DNA from: Spirochaetota bacterium
Lineage (GTDB): Bacteria; Spirochaetota; Spirochaetia; JABEVK01
Reading direction: 5' to 3'
DNA length: 36,317 nt
Assembly (NCBI GenBank): GCA_020049045.1
Contig: JAIFLN010000019.1
Span: forward strand, 67,609 to 103,925
Below the pieces are notes generated by a model, which saw only the letters and a list, made by a program, of their open reading frames with translations, did not search any database and was not told the DNA's origin. Positions 1-8,264 of this stretch are shown here, in pieces; the first letter of the stretch is position 1, and every line of letters starts with the position of its first letter. Made by a program: the position numbers and the translations under genes.

Positions 1-666
1 GATTTTGGAAAAATCATTCAGGGAATCAACAGCACGGGGAAACCGTTCTTCGAGAAGAGGAAAAATGGAGTGCCGGAGAAAATTCCTTGTGGGAAAAACC
101 TGTGGATTCGTTGAATCCTCATGGAATGGAATCTTTTGTTCTTCCGCAACTTGAGCCAAAAGAGCAGCCCGCAAAGCAAGAAACGGCCTCAAGTACGAAC
201 CACGCGTGGGAGCCATTCCTGCCAGTCCCTGCCACGACCGCCCTTTCAGGAGCCGCATCAAGACCGTCTCGGCCTGATCGTCAGCATGGTGAGCCAAAAA
301 GATGGGACTTTCTCGATGTGTGTTCAGAAAAGATTGGAAACAGGCGTAGCGGTGATCCCTGGCACCCGCCTCGGTGAACCTGTTCTCCATGGGAGGGCCG
401 AAGTTCTGCAAGGGTACCCTGCGGGCGGCACACCAGGCTTCCACCAAAGCCGCTTCATCCGAACGCTCTTCCTGGCTTCTCCAGCCATGGTCAACATGAA
501 GTGCCTGCAACTGACTGGAAGGAACCAGCTCCGAAAGAGCCCAGAGCAAAACTCCCGAGTCTTTCCCGCCAGAATAACCAATTCCTAAGGGTAGCGTTGG
601 TGACCAGAGTTCAAGCTGTGCTTTGAGATGCTCAAGAAGGATAGGAGTGGCGCTGGTTGACGGCAT
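1..666 (-). CDS. tilS: tRNA(Ile)-lysidine synthase TilS, partial (C-terminal end runs off the window start)
   Basis: Not in the ORF track because it is open at the edge. Minus-strand translation from ATG at 666: MPSTSATPILLEHLKAQLELWSPTLPLGIGYSGGKDSGVLLW...LHVDHGWR...FLAHHADDQAETVLMRLLKG...; PP-loop SGGKDS motif and HHADDQAET motif. Confidence 0.93.
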   Translation of the reverse strand, partial: MPSTSATPILLEHLKAQLELWSPTLPLGIGYSGGKDSGVLLWALSELVPSSQLQALHVDHGWRSQEERSDEAALVEAWCAARRVPLQNFGPPMENRFTEAGARDHRYACFQSFLNTHRESPIFLAHHADDQAETVLMRLLKGRSWQGLAGMAPTRGSYLRPFLALRAALLAQVAEEQKIPFHEDSTNPQVFPTRNFLRHSIFPLLEERFPRAVDSLNDFSKI

Positions 667-1213
667 GGATCAGGGGCTCCCACCCCTCAGTCCAGCGTTG
701 ATGAACCTGCGGAACAACGCGGTCCAGAACGCTTTTGACCGCTTGAAAGTCTTGCACAGAAGGGGTTCCCAATACATGTTCCACCACTCCCTGCCCCACT
801 TCGGGACGGCCGATACCCACAGCCAGCCTGTGGTACGGCTCAGTCAAGAATTCATCAATCGATTTGAGCCCGTTGTGGCCTGCCGAGGAGCCATGTGGCT
901 TCAAACGCAGGCGACCTGGCGGCAGATCCATCTGATCGAAAACCACCAGAAGGTCTGAAGAACTGGCACCAAACCGAGAAAGCAATTCAGGTATGACCAC
1001 ACCTGAGCGGTTCATAGAAGTATGAGGCTTAACGAGAATCAGAGTGTGCTCACCATTTTGGGAAACACAAAATGAATAAGGCCGGAACCAAGGAGTTCGA
1101 AATGAACTCCCCAGAATCCCGGCCCATTGATCAACAAACCAGAAGCCAGCGTTATGCCGCGTTAACTGATACCGAGAACCGGGGTTTCCCAGTCCGACAA
1201 TCAGTCGAATCAG
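632..1213 (-). CDS. pth: Peptidyl-tRNA hydrolase, probable CTG start
   Basis: Frame reads (L/M)[29 protein letters not shown]...LVKPHTSMNRSGVV...DLPPGRLRLKPHGSSAGHNGLKSI. The ORF track starts only at an internal ATG (1015). AGGAG lies 8 nt upstream of CTG at 1213. Confidence 0.9.
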   Translation of the reverse strand: MIRLIVGLGNPGSRYQLTRHNAGFWFVDQWAGILGSSFRTPWFRPYSFCVSQNGEHTLILVKPHTSMNRSGVVIPELLSRFGASSSDLLVVFDQMDLPPGRLRLKPHGSSAGHNGLKSIDEFLTEPYHRLAVGIGRPEVGQGVVEHVLGTPSVQDFQAVKSVLDRVVPQVHQRWTEGWEPLIHAVNQRHSYPS

Positions 1214-1860
1214 GCCTTCTTCTCCTGAGCCTTGGCAGCAGGTGCGGCGGCAGCGGGTGCGGCCTCGGCAGCGGGGGTACCAGTAACTTCAGTCTCAGGA
1301 ACAGCATCCAGAGTACGGGTACTGATCACGTGTGCCAGAACAGCATCACCATTGGTAAGGATCTTAACACCTTCTGCCAACTTCAAGTCTCTCACATACA
1401 CACTGGCGTTCATTTCCAAACTCGAAACATCCACTTTGACGTCATGAGGAATATCTTTAGCCAGACACTCAACTTCGATTTCATGGCTCACCTGCTCCAT
1501 GAGACCGCCGTTGCGAACACCAATGGCAGAACCCACCAAGTGAACAGGCACCTTGGCATGCAAAGTCTTGGTAGCGCTGACGTGATAGAAGTCGATGTGT
1601 TGAATCTTTCCGCTTAGGACATCATCTTGATAGTCCTTAACCAGAACTTCATAAACAGTCTTGCCATTTTGCAGCTTGATAACGGTGTTCTCGCCGAAAG
1701 AGGCGAAGCGCAACGTAAAATCGTGGGCATCCACCGCAATTGGTACCGCTCCGGTTTGGCCGTAGACCACCGCGGGAATCTTGCCGGACACTCTCAGCCT
1801 CCGGGAAGCCGACTTCTTCAGCTCTTTTCGTTCCTGGAAGGCCAGGGTCACTTGTTCCAT
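1210..1860 (-). CDS. rplY: 50S ribosomal protein L25/general stress protein Ctc with Ala/Pro-rich C-terminal tail
   Basis: [37 protein letters not shown]...; AAGGAG upstream of ATG; location upstream of pth. Confidence 0.9.
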   Translation of the reverse strand: MEQVTLAFQERKELKKSASRRLRVSGKIPAVVYGQTGAVPIAVDAHDFTLRFASFGENTVIKLQNGKTVYEVLVKDYQDDVLSGKIQHIDFYHVSATKTLHAKVPVHLVGSAIGVRNGGLMEQVSHEIEVECLAKDIPHDVKVDVSSLEMNASVYVRDLKLAEGVKILTNGDAVLAHVISTRTLDAVPETEVTGTPAAEAAPAAAAPAAKAQEKKA

Positions 1861-2216
1861 GCTCTTCTCCTTGCACTCTCGAAACTGGGACGGCAGGGCT
1901 CGAACCTACGGATGCCAGAACCAAAATCTGGTGCCTTACCAACTTGGCGACGTCCCAATGGGTCAGCAGCCTGGTCGTAAGCTTCGAGAATCTGCTCTTG
2001 GAGACGGGCCCGAAATTCCGTATTGATCGGATGGGCGACATCTTTGTATTCACCATTTTTGGTCCGTCGGCTGGGCATAGCAATGAAAACACCGCTCTCA
2101 CCCTGAATGACCTTAACATTGTGAACCACGAAGCAACTTTCGAACGTCACTGTCACGTAGGCTTTGAGTTTCCCCTCGCCTGCAACCTTCCGGATCCTGA
2201 TGTCAGTAATCGTCAT
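1848..2216 (-). CDS. spoVG: SpoVG family regulator; reading frame extends through tRNA-Gln into rplY
   Basis: [88 protein letters not shown] upstream. No stop until TGA at 1848-1850. Confidence 0.93.
   Translation of the reverse strand: MTITDIRIRKVAGEGKLKAYVTVTFESCFVVHNVKVIQGESGVFIAMPSRRTKNGEYKDVAHPINTEFRARLQEQILEAYDQAADPLGRRQVGKAPDFGSGIRRFEPCRPSFESARRRAWNK
1885..1957 (-). tRNA. tRNA-Gln (anticodon TTG)
   Basis: TGGGACGTCGCCAAGTTGGTAAGGCACCAGATTTTGGTTCTGGCATCCGTAGGTTCGAGCCCTGCCGTCCCA+G: 7-bp acceptor stem TGGGACG/CGTCCCA, anticodon loop TTTTGGT, T-loop TTCGAGC, G73; CCA not encoded. Confidence 0.95.
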
Positions 2217-2344
2217 GTTCCATCCTCCCGCTCGGTGTGTCCACTGCGGACATTGTAAACCGACACATCGGAAGATGCAAATTCAGATCTCCTAACAAAC
2301 CCGGTCTGCGGAGTGACTCCCGCAACCGAATGAGACAGGCAATC

Positions 2345-2372
2345 ATTATACTTTTTTGTTGAGGTGTGTCAA
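2345..2372 (-). promoter_or_regulatory. Sigma70-type promoter for the spoVG-tRNA-Gln-rplY-pth-tilS unit
   Basis: Minus strand: TTGACA-16 nt-TATAAT, both hexamers exact consensus, about 120 nt upstream of the spoVG start. Confidence 0.75.
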
Positions 2373-2417
2373 AGGGTATTTCTCACTTTTTTCTATCAGC
2401 TGACAGCCTCTTTCGTA

Positions 2418-2446
2418 TTGACAGGTCGAAGGGTGACGGTTAAATT
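2418..2446 (+). promoter_or_regulatory. Putative sigma70-type promoter for the acidic protein gene
   Basis: TTGACA-17 nt-TAAATT, about 55 nt upstream of ATG 2502. Confidence 0.55.
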
Positions 2447-2501
2447 TCGTCGTACAAAGGCTCGTGCGGCCCTTCCCTATTTCCCGATCAAAGGTACGTT
2501 C

Positions 2502-2744
2502 ATGGCTTTTTATCGTTTCAGTGACGAAGACTTTGATGATTACGACAGCGACTACGAGGATGATTTCGAAGAGGACTTCGATGATGATGACGAAGAGGAA
2601 GCCTTCGATGATGATTACGATGACTTGGAAGATGAAGACGACCTCGACGACTTTGACGACGAGGACGATTTCGAAGAGGACGATGACAAAGACGAGGATG
2701 ACCTAGAGTATGATGGGTTTGATCCTCAAGACTTTGTTGAGTAG
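2502..2744 (+). CDS. Extremely acidic low-complexity protein of unknown function (80 aa)
   Basis: MAFYRFSDEDFDDYDSDYEDDFEEDFDDDDEEEAFDDDYDDLEDEDDLDDFDDEDDFEEDDDKDEDDLEYDGFDPQDFVE; start upstream of a promoter-like element; 51 of 80 residues are D/E by hand count. Confidence 0.65.
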   Translation: MAFYRFSDEDFDDYDSDYEDDFEEDFDDDDEEEAFDDDYDDLEDEDDLDDFDDEDDFEEDDDKDEDDLEYDGFDPQDFVE

Positions 2745-3079
2745 ATGACTTTGGCCGTAAACCAAAGTTTTTCCAGTTCGTAGTAAGAACGGGCGCTCTC
2801 AGAAAACAGGTGGATGACGGTTTCGTTCCAGTCGACGAGAAGCCATTCATTCACCTGGTTTTTTTTGGGTTTATGCGTAGGCACATCCAGATTCTCAGTT
2901 GCCCAATGATCCAACTCCTGAATCAGTCCCTTCAGGTGTCCTTGGCTGTTATAAGTAGCAATGACAAAGGTGTCGGCCCACGAACAGGTATCCCTGACGT
3001 CCAGGATGACAACATCCCGGGCCTTGGCGTCCTCAAGAAATTGCCCTAAAGAAGTCATAAGCGCATTGTTATCTGACAT
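2726..3079 (-). CDS. rsfS: Ribosome silencing factor RsfS/YbeB (Iojap family)
   Basis: ...LEDAKARDVVILDVRDTCSWADTFVIATYNSQGHLKGLIQEL...WLLVDWNETVIHLFSESARSYYELEKLW; follows the nadD/LCP cluster. Exact start uncertain. Confidence 0.9.
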   Translation of the reverse strand: MSDNNALMTSLGQFLEDAKARDVVILDVRDTCSWADTFVIATYNSQGHLKGLIQELDHWATENLDVPTHKPKKNQVNEWLLVDWNETVIHLFSESARSYYELEKLWFTAKVIYSTKS

Positions 3080-4247
3080 AGCGTCCGTCAAAATCCTTTC
3101 CCAGAATAATCGTGATCATGGCCGAACTTGTTGAGACTTCGGCTTGTGTTGTAATTTTTCCGCAACGGATCAATTCGGCCAATTTCTGGGCTTGGTCGGG
3201 GTTTCCAGTGCGGTCAATGATGGTTGTCTCGGCTTGTGAAGTGTTTTCGGCGTTCTTAGCCGCAACAATCTCATACCCAAAATTGCGGAACAAGGACGCG
3301 GTGCGCGTAGCGAGGCCGGCACGAGTGGTTCCATTAAGAATTTCGACCGTCAGCGTCCCATTGACTAATTGGTCAGAATCTTTATTGGCAAGGCCTTCGA
3401 GAACCTGTCTGACGGTTTCCAGCAGGAGAGTCCCGTTGTAGTGTGGAAACAGAAGCTTCTTTTTGTCGACTACCCGTTCGGTTCCAAGAACCCTCTGAAA
3501 AACAACCCTTTCCCAATCCGCTCCTGCCGCCATATTGAGAAAGGTTTTGAGGCCGACGTCTTCCAGATTGGTCTTCACGCTGGAATAGAACAAAGGAAAG
3601 ACGTCTTCGTGTGAAAGGAAAGCCTGATTTTCCCCCCATCGTCTCATCAACGATTGGACAATTTTCTGATGGCGGGCACTTCGGTCGGCCATCTCCTCCC
3701 CTTCGTCCTGATAAATCAGATAATCACGAGCCTTGGAGCCATCGAGAACGAGATTTCCTGAGGGAATCAAAACCATAGGATCCGATTTTGCCTCTTCAAT
3801 GGCAGAGGGCACAAACAACTCGATCCCTGACAAAAGGTCAACCTGCCGCTCGAACTGATCTGCGGTCATGACAAGAGAAAACCCAACATTGAGGCCTGTC
3901 AGTTGGCTGACCTTGGCCATGTACTCCTTCAAATCATCAGGTTTGAACAGCGCTGACAGGGAGTCAACCCGAGAGAGTGAGGCAATCAGGGAACCGGTTT
4001 CAGGAGGAACGTCAATAAACGCTGTTTTTTTGGTCTGCGGGTTATAGAGAATAACCTGGTTGAAGAGAGGCAGGTTCTGATCGGAAACCGTAATCAGAAC
4101 GGCAAGGGGCTTTCCTGATTCCAGGTTGTCCTTGACCCGGTCGGTCCTTACCTGGAGAACGACATAGATCGAAATACCTACCGTCAAAAGGGCAATCAGG
4201 ATAAGCAGAATCCGGCTTGGATCCAGGAGGTTTTTTGTTCTAGTCAT
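3069..4247 (-). CDS. LytR-CpsA-Psr (LCP)-like protein with LytR C-terminal domain
   Basis: N-terminal TM segment; LDGSKARDYLIYQDEGEEMADRSARHQKIVQSLMRR resembles the LCP core; C-terminal VEILNGTTRAGLATRTASLFRNFGYEIVAAKNAENTSQAETTIIDR is LytR_C-like. Confidence 0.75.
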   Translation of the reverse strand: MTRTKNLLDPSRILLILIALLTVGISIYVVLQVRTDRVKDNLESGKPLAVLITVSDQNLPLFNQVILYNPQTKKTAFIDVPPETGSLIASLSRVDSLSALFKPDDLKEYMAKVSQLTGLNVGFSLVMTADQFERQVDLLSGIELFVPSAIEEAKSDPMVLIPSGNLVLDGSKARDYLIYQDEGEEMADRSARHQKIVQSLMRRWGENQAFLSHEDVFPLFYSSVKTNLEDVGLKTFLNMAAGADWERVVFQRVLGTERVVDKKKLLFPHYNGTLLLETVRQVLEGLANKDSDQLVNGTLTVEILNGTTRAGLATRTASLFRNFGYEIVAAKNAENTSQAETTIIDRTGNPDQAQKLAELIRCGKITTQAEVSTSSAMITIILGKDFDGRYVR

Positions 4248-4818
4248 TTTGCCCCTCCCGATAGAGGTGATGCGTCTCAATGTACGAAGCCACCGCCGGT
4301 GGTACCAGTGCCTTCCAGGCCATGCCGCTGCGAATGCGGCTGCGGATCTCAGTGGATGAAACATCAATAAGCTTATTGCTCAGATACCGATGAGGCCACC
4401 CGCTGTTGAGGTTGCCCGGATACTTTCGATGGGCTACCAGCAGATCAGAGAGGCGACTGAGCTCTTCTGCATCCTTCCAGCTGGCAAAAGATTCAAAGAG
4501 GTCATCACCCAGCACCAGAGCAGGCCGGCCTGACAGTTCGTAGTGCTCGAGAATATACCGCACTGTATCAATGGAGTAGCTTATACCCTCTCTAGCCATT
4601 TCACAGGTTTCGAGAACCACTTCGGAATCTTGGACTGCCAGTTTCAGCATATCCAGGCGTTGGCCGACAGTAGTGCCGTCGACATTTTTGTGAGCAGGCT
4701 TGTTGGAAGGAACGAAAACTACCCGATCGAAGCGCTCTTGAACTCTCGCCTCTTCGGCCAGCATCAAGTGGCCGATATGAACCGGGTTGAAGGTACCGCC
4801 GATGATCACGGTCCTCAC
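4240..4818 (-). CDS. nadD: Nicotinate-nucleotide adenylyltransferase (GTG start)
   Basis: VRTVIIGGTFNPVHIGHLMLAEEA...FVPSNKPAHK...LVLGDDLFESFASWKDAEEL...DVSSTEIRSRIRSG. Confidence 0.95.
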   Translation of the reverse strand: MRTVIIGGTFNPVHIGHLMLAEEARVQERFDRVVFVPSNKPAHKNVDGTTVGQRLDMLKLAVQDSEVVLETCEMAREGISYSIDTVRYILEHYELSGRPALVLGDDLFESFASWKDAEELSRLSDLLVAHRKYPGNLNSGWPHRYLSNKLIDVSSTEIRSRIRSGMAWKALVPPAVASYIETHHLYREGQND

Positions 4819-4831
4819 GGTGAGGGGCGCC

Positions 4832-5830
4832 TCAAAGTACGATCTCTTTTTCAGCGAGCCGGAGAAATTCCCGACGGATATCGTCAAGCCTATCCCGGTG
4901 AAAACTTGAAACGCCAAAAACTGTCTCAGCCGACAAAGAAGCCTTAAGGGCCTCCAATCGCGAACCGTCTTCATCAAGGTCGGTTTTGGAACCAAGGATG
5001 ATACGGGGCTTGAGGGAAAGTTCTGCTGAAAAATCGGTCAGCTCCGCCATCAGAGTAGAAAACGTATCCAAATAGGTCTCTTCCGACAAATCGACCAGAA
5101 AAACCAATCCTTTTGTCCGCGCAATATGCTTTAAAAATTGGATTCCCAGCCCCAGACCGTGTGAGGCACCTTCAATAATTCCAGGAATATCCGCGAGGAC
5201 CACGTCTTGATCGTAAACCCGCATCACTCCCAAGTTGGGAATCTTTGTGGTAAAGGGATAGGGTGCCACCTTGGGTGTGGCATTAGTCAGCAAGGTCAAA
5301 AGGGTTGATTTCCCCGCGTTGGGAAAACCAACAAACCCGAGATCGGCAATGATATTCAATTCAATTGTGAGAAGATTTTGCTGAGCAGGCATGCCCGGTT
5401 GGGCATACCGGGGTGCCTGATGCTTGGCAGAACGAAAATGCCAGTTACCCTGGCCACCCCTTCCACCGACGAGGTAGGTCCATTGGGGCTCCGAGTCAGC
5501 AGAAAAGTCATGTAGGATTTCTCCGGTTGCTTTGTCTCGAACAATGGTACCCGGTGGTACGAACACGTAAACAAACTCACCGTTTTTCCCATGCATCTTC
5601 TGACCGCTGCCAGGAAGTCCATTTTGAGCCTTGAACACCCTTTTCATCCTAAGGTGTGCAAGAGTTTTCAAGTTTTCTTTTACTTGAAAGACCACATCAC
5701 CACCCCGGCCCCCGTCACCCCCATCCGGTCCACCAAAAGGGACGAATTTTTCACGGCGAAACGAGACGCAACCCGCGCCGCCGTGACCGGAGGAGACTTC
5801 GATAGTGGTTTCGTCGACGAAGCCTTCCAA
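4832..5830 (-). CDS. obgE: Obg family GTPase
   Basis: MEGFVDETTIEVSSGHGGAGCVSFRREKFVPFGGPDGGDGGRGG...GFPNAGKSTLL...DIPGIIEGASHGLGLG. Confidence 0.98.
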   Translation of the reverse strand: MEGFVDETTIEVSSGHGGAGCVSFRREKFVPFGGPDGGDGGRGGDVVFQVKENLKTLAHLRMKRVFKAQNGLPGSGQKMHGKNGEFVYVFVPPGTIVRDKATGEILHDFSADSEPQWTYLVGGRGGQGNWHFRSAKHQAPRYAQPGMPAQQNLLTIELNIIADLGFVGFPNAGKSTLLTLLTNATPKVAPYPFTTKIPNLGVMRVYDQDVVLADIPGIIEGASHGLGLGIQFLKHIARTKGLVFLVDLSEETYLDTFSTLMAELTDFSAELSLKPRIILGSKTDLDEDGSRLEALKASLSAETVFGVSSFHRDRLDDIRREFLRLAEKEIVL

Positions 5831-5839
5831 TTGACGGGT

Positions 5840-6097
5840 TTATTCCGCAGCGGGAACGATGTTGACGGTTTGCTTTCCGCGGCGGTAGAGGAAGCTCACA
5901 GCACCCTTCACCAAGGCAAAAAGGGTGTGGTCCCGACCGAGCCCGACGTTTTCACCGGGATGAAACTTGGTGCCACGCTGGCGGACGAGGATCTCGCCTG
6001 CTTTCACGTCCTGACCGCCAAAGCGCTTGACTCCGAGCATCTTAGGATTAGAATCGCGACCGTTCTTGGAACTGCCTGCACCTTTTTTATGAGCCAT
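5840..6097 (-). CDS. rpmA: 50S ribosomal protein L27
   Basis: [71 protein letters not shown] 7 nt upstream of ATG 6097. Confidence 0.98.
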   Translation of the reverse strand: MAHKKGAGSSKNGRDSNPKMLGVKRFGGQDVKAGEILVRQRGTKFHPGENVGLGRDHTLFALVKGAVSFLYRRGKQTVNIVPAAE

Positions 6098-6443
6098 GAA
6101 ACAACCTCCCGGAATGACTTCCGTATTCAATCTGGACTCGGCGGGGTTCATCCCGCGCCAAGTCCTCGAGACCGCGCAACAAATATTCGCACCAGCCCCG
6201 ATACTGCTCAGTGAGGTCTGGAGAAACTCCTGACATCACCAGATGGAACCGATCAGTACCATCTTCTTTTACCGCCCAGAGAACTCCTGTGGAAGCCTCG
6301 ACGGTCCGGACAAAAGTCCGGAGAAGAATCGTAAACGCCGAACAGACAATGTCTAAGCCTTTGGGCCCAAATCCGGCGTGGCCTTCAACCACAAGCTCTC
6401 CGATTACCTTTTCCTCTGAAAGGGCAACCGCGACCCTGATCAT
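6087..6443 (-). CDS. prp: Ribosomal-processing cysteine protease Prp family
   Basis: [23 protein letters not shown] (His and Cys active-site motif), located between L21 and L27. Confidence 0.88.
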   Translation of the reverse strand: MIRVAVALSEEKVIGELVVEGHAGFGPKGLDIVCSAFTILLRTFVRTVEASTGVLWAVKEDGTDRFHLVMSGVSPDLTEQYRGWCEYLLRGLEDLARDEPRRVQIEYGSHSGRLFHGS

Positions 6444-6754
6444 GCCAGAACGATGTCTTCGACCTTGATCATGGTGTACATCTGCCGGTTTCCCACGGTA
6501 CGGTGGTAACTCTTGCGGCGTTTGTACTTATACGAGATGGTTTTCTCACCACGGGCAGTCCCGCTGATGGTGGCTTTCACCTTGGCACCGGCAACGTAGG
6601 GAGCGCCGATCTGAACACCCTTGTCATTGCTGACCAGGAGCACAGTTTCAAACTCAAGGGCGGAGCCGGTTTCGGCGTTGACCCGATCAATCTGCAGGAC
6701 GGCACCTTTTTCGGCCTTGAACTGGTGTCCTTTGATTTCGACGAGAGCGTACAT
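6440..6754 (-). CDS. rplU: 50S ribosomal protein L21
   Basis: MYALVEIKGHQFKAEKGAVLQIDRV...KVKATISGTARGEKTISYKYKRRKSYHRTVGNRQMYTMIKVEDI. Confidence 0.98.
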   Translation of the reverse strand: MYALVEIKGHQFKAEKGAVLQIDRVNAETGSALEFETVLLVSNDKGVQIGAPYVAGAKVKATISGTARGEKTISYKYKRRKSYHRTVGNRQMYTMIKVEDIVLA

Positions 6755-6787
6755 AAAAATCCCTCAATGATAAAAATAGCAGAGTCG

Positions 6788-6816
6788 TTTATAGCATGTT
6801 GGCCAACGACGGTCAA
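6788..6816 (-). promoter_or_regulatory. Sigma70-type promoter for the rplU operon
   Basis: TTGACC-17 nt-TATAAA on the minus strand, overlapping the gltD stop. Confidence 0.65.
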
Positions 6817-8264
6817 CCCTTCAAGAACCGATCCATTTCTCGGGCAGCGCCCCGGCCTTCCTGAATAGCCCACACCACCAGTGACTGGCCGCGACGAGCA
6901 TCCCCAGCACTAAAAACCTTGGGATGGCTGGTATTGAACTTTCCATAAACCGCTTTGACGTTGCTGCGAGGATCGCGTTCCAAACCAAGTTCAGCGATCA
7001 CTTCATCTTCAGGTCCAAGGAAACCTAGAGCAAGAAAAACGAGGTCTGCCTCATAGCGCCGTTCAGAACCAGGAACTTCGGACATCTTCCAGGCACCTTT
7101 TTCATCCTTGGTCCAAGACACCTCGATGGTCACCAAGCCCGTAAGCTCGCCTTTTTCGTTGCCCAGGAATTCCTTGGTGCTGATGGAATACGTGCGCGGA
7201 TCTTTACCGAACTTGGCGACAGCTTCATTGTGGCCATAATCTGCCTTGTATAACCGTGGATACGTCGGCCAGGGAAATTCTTCCGTTCGGTCTTCCGATG
7301 GCTTGGGAAGCACCTCGAAGTTTTCCAAAGCGGTACAACCATGACGGAGCGACGTTCCCAAACAGTCGTTACCGGTGTCACCGCCACCGATAACAATGAC
7401 CTTCTTGCCCTTGGCATCGATGTAACGGCCGTCCTTAAGCTGGCTGTCGAGCAAGCTCTTAGTGTTGGCTTTAAGAAAGTCCATGGCGAAATGGACACCC
7501 TTGAACTGACGACCGGGAACAGGAAGGTCGCGGGGTTTTGTGGCACCTGTGGCGATGAGGACGGCATCGAAGTCTTTGACCAGGTCGGAGGCCTTCACAT
7601 CCTTGCCCACGAAAACACCAGTCCTGAAAGTGACACCTTCCTCTTTCATGAGTTGCACCCGTCGATCGACAAGGGCTTTGTCGAGCTTCATGTTGGGAAT
7701 ACCATACATCAGTAGACCACCAATGCGGTCGGCCCGTTCAAACACCGTGACGAGGTGACCCGCCTGATTGAGTTGGTCGGCAGCGGCAAGACCCGAAGGA
7801 CCGGAGCCAATGACAGCAACGGTCTTTCCTGTGCGGCTCTTGGGTGGCAGGGGAACCATCCAGCCCTTCTCATAAGCGTTATCAATGATCCAGGCTTCAT
7901 TGTCTTTGATGGTGACCGCAGGGCTGGTCACTCCAAGCACACAGGCGTACTCGCAGGGTGCTGGGCAGACGCGGCCGGTAAATTCGGGAAAATTGTTTGT
8001 TTTGCGGAGACGGCGGAAGGCCTCTTCATCCTTGCCCCGGTAGATCAGATCATTCCACTCAGGAATGAGATTATCGACAGGGCAACCATAACTTGACTGA
8101 CAGAAGGGCACGCCGCAATCCATACAGCGGGCACCTTGGTTCCGACGCTCAGAATCTTTCAGAGGAACCAGAAACTCCTGAAAATCTTTGAGCCTTTCCA
8201 GGGGAGCCCTGTCTTTGACTTTCTGACGGTCATATTCCATAAATCCGGTAGGCTTGCCCATCAT
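6813..8264 (-). CDS. gltD: Glutamate synthase small subunit (NADPH-type)
   Basis: [27 protein letters not shown]...[12 protein letters not shown]...[22 protein letters not shown]...[20 protein letters not shown] overlap with gltB. Confidence 0.97.
   Translation of the reverse strand: MMGKPTGFMEYDRQKVKDRAPLERLKDFQEFLVPLKDSERRNQGARCMDCGVPFCQSSYGCPVDNLIPEWNDLIYRGKDEEAFRRLRKTNNFPEFTGRVCPAPCEYACVLGVTSPAVTIKDNEAWIIDNAYEKGWMVPLPPKSRTGKTVAVIGSGPSGLAAADQLNQAGHLVTVFERADRIGGLLMYGIPNMKLDKALVDRRVQLMKEEGVTFRTGVFVGKDVKASDLVKDFDAVLIATGATKPRDLPVPGRQFKGVHFAMDFLKANTKSLLDSQLKDGRYIDAKGKKVIVIGGGDTGNDCLGTSLRHGCTALENFEVLPKPSEDRTEEFPWPTYPRLYKADYGHNEAVAKFGKDPRTYSISTKEFLGNEKGELTGLVTIEVSWTKDEKGAWKMSEVPGSERRYEADLVFLALGFLGPEDEVIAELGLERDPRSNVKAVYGKFNTSHPKVFSAGDARRGQSLVVWAIQEGRGAAREMDRFLKG

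Noticed and set aside
121-588. 155-aa plus-strand ORF at the window start
   Set aside because: Antisense to tilS, whose SGGKDS and HHADDQAET motifs are clear on the minus strand; the plus translation has no recognisable features.
1740-2258. 172-aa plus-strand ORF opposite spoVG/tRNA/rplY
   Set aside because: Opposite strand of three well-supported genes; no SD and no family similarity.
2518-2850. 110-aa Arg/His-rich minus-strand ORF
   Set aside because: Antisense of the GAY/GAR-rich acidic gene and overlaps rsfS in another frame; its composition is a by-product of the acidic codons.
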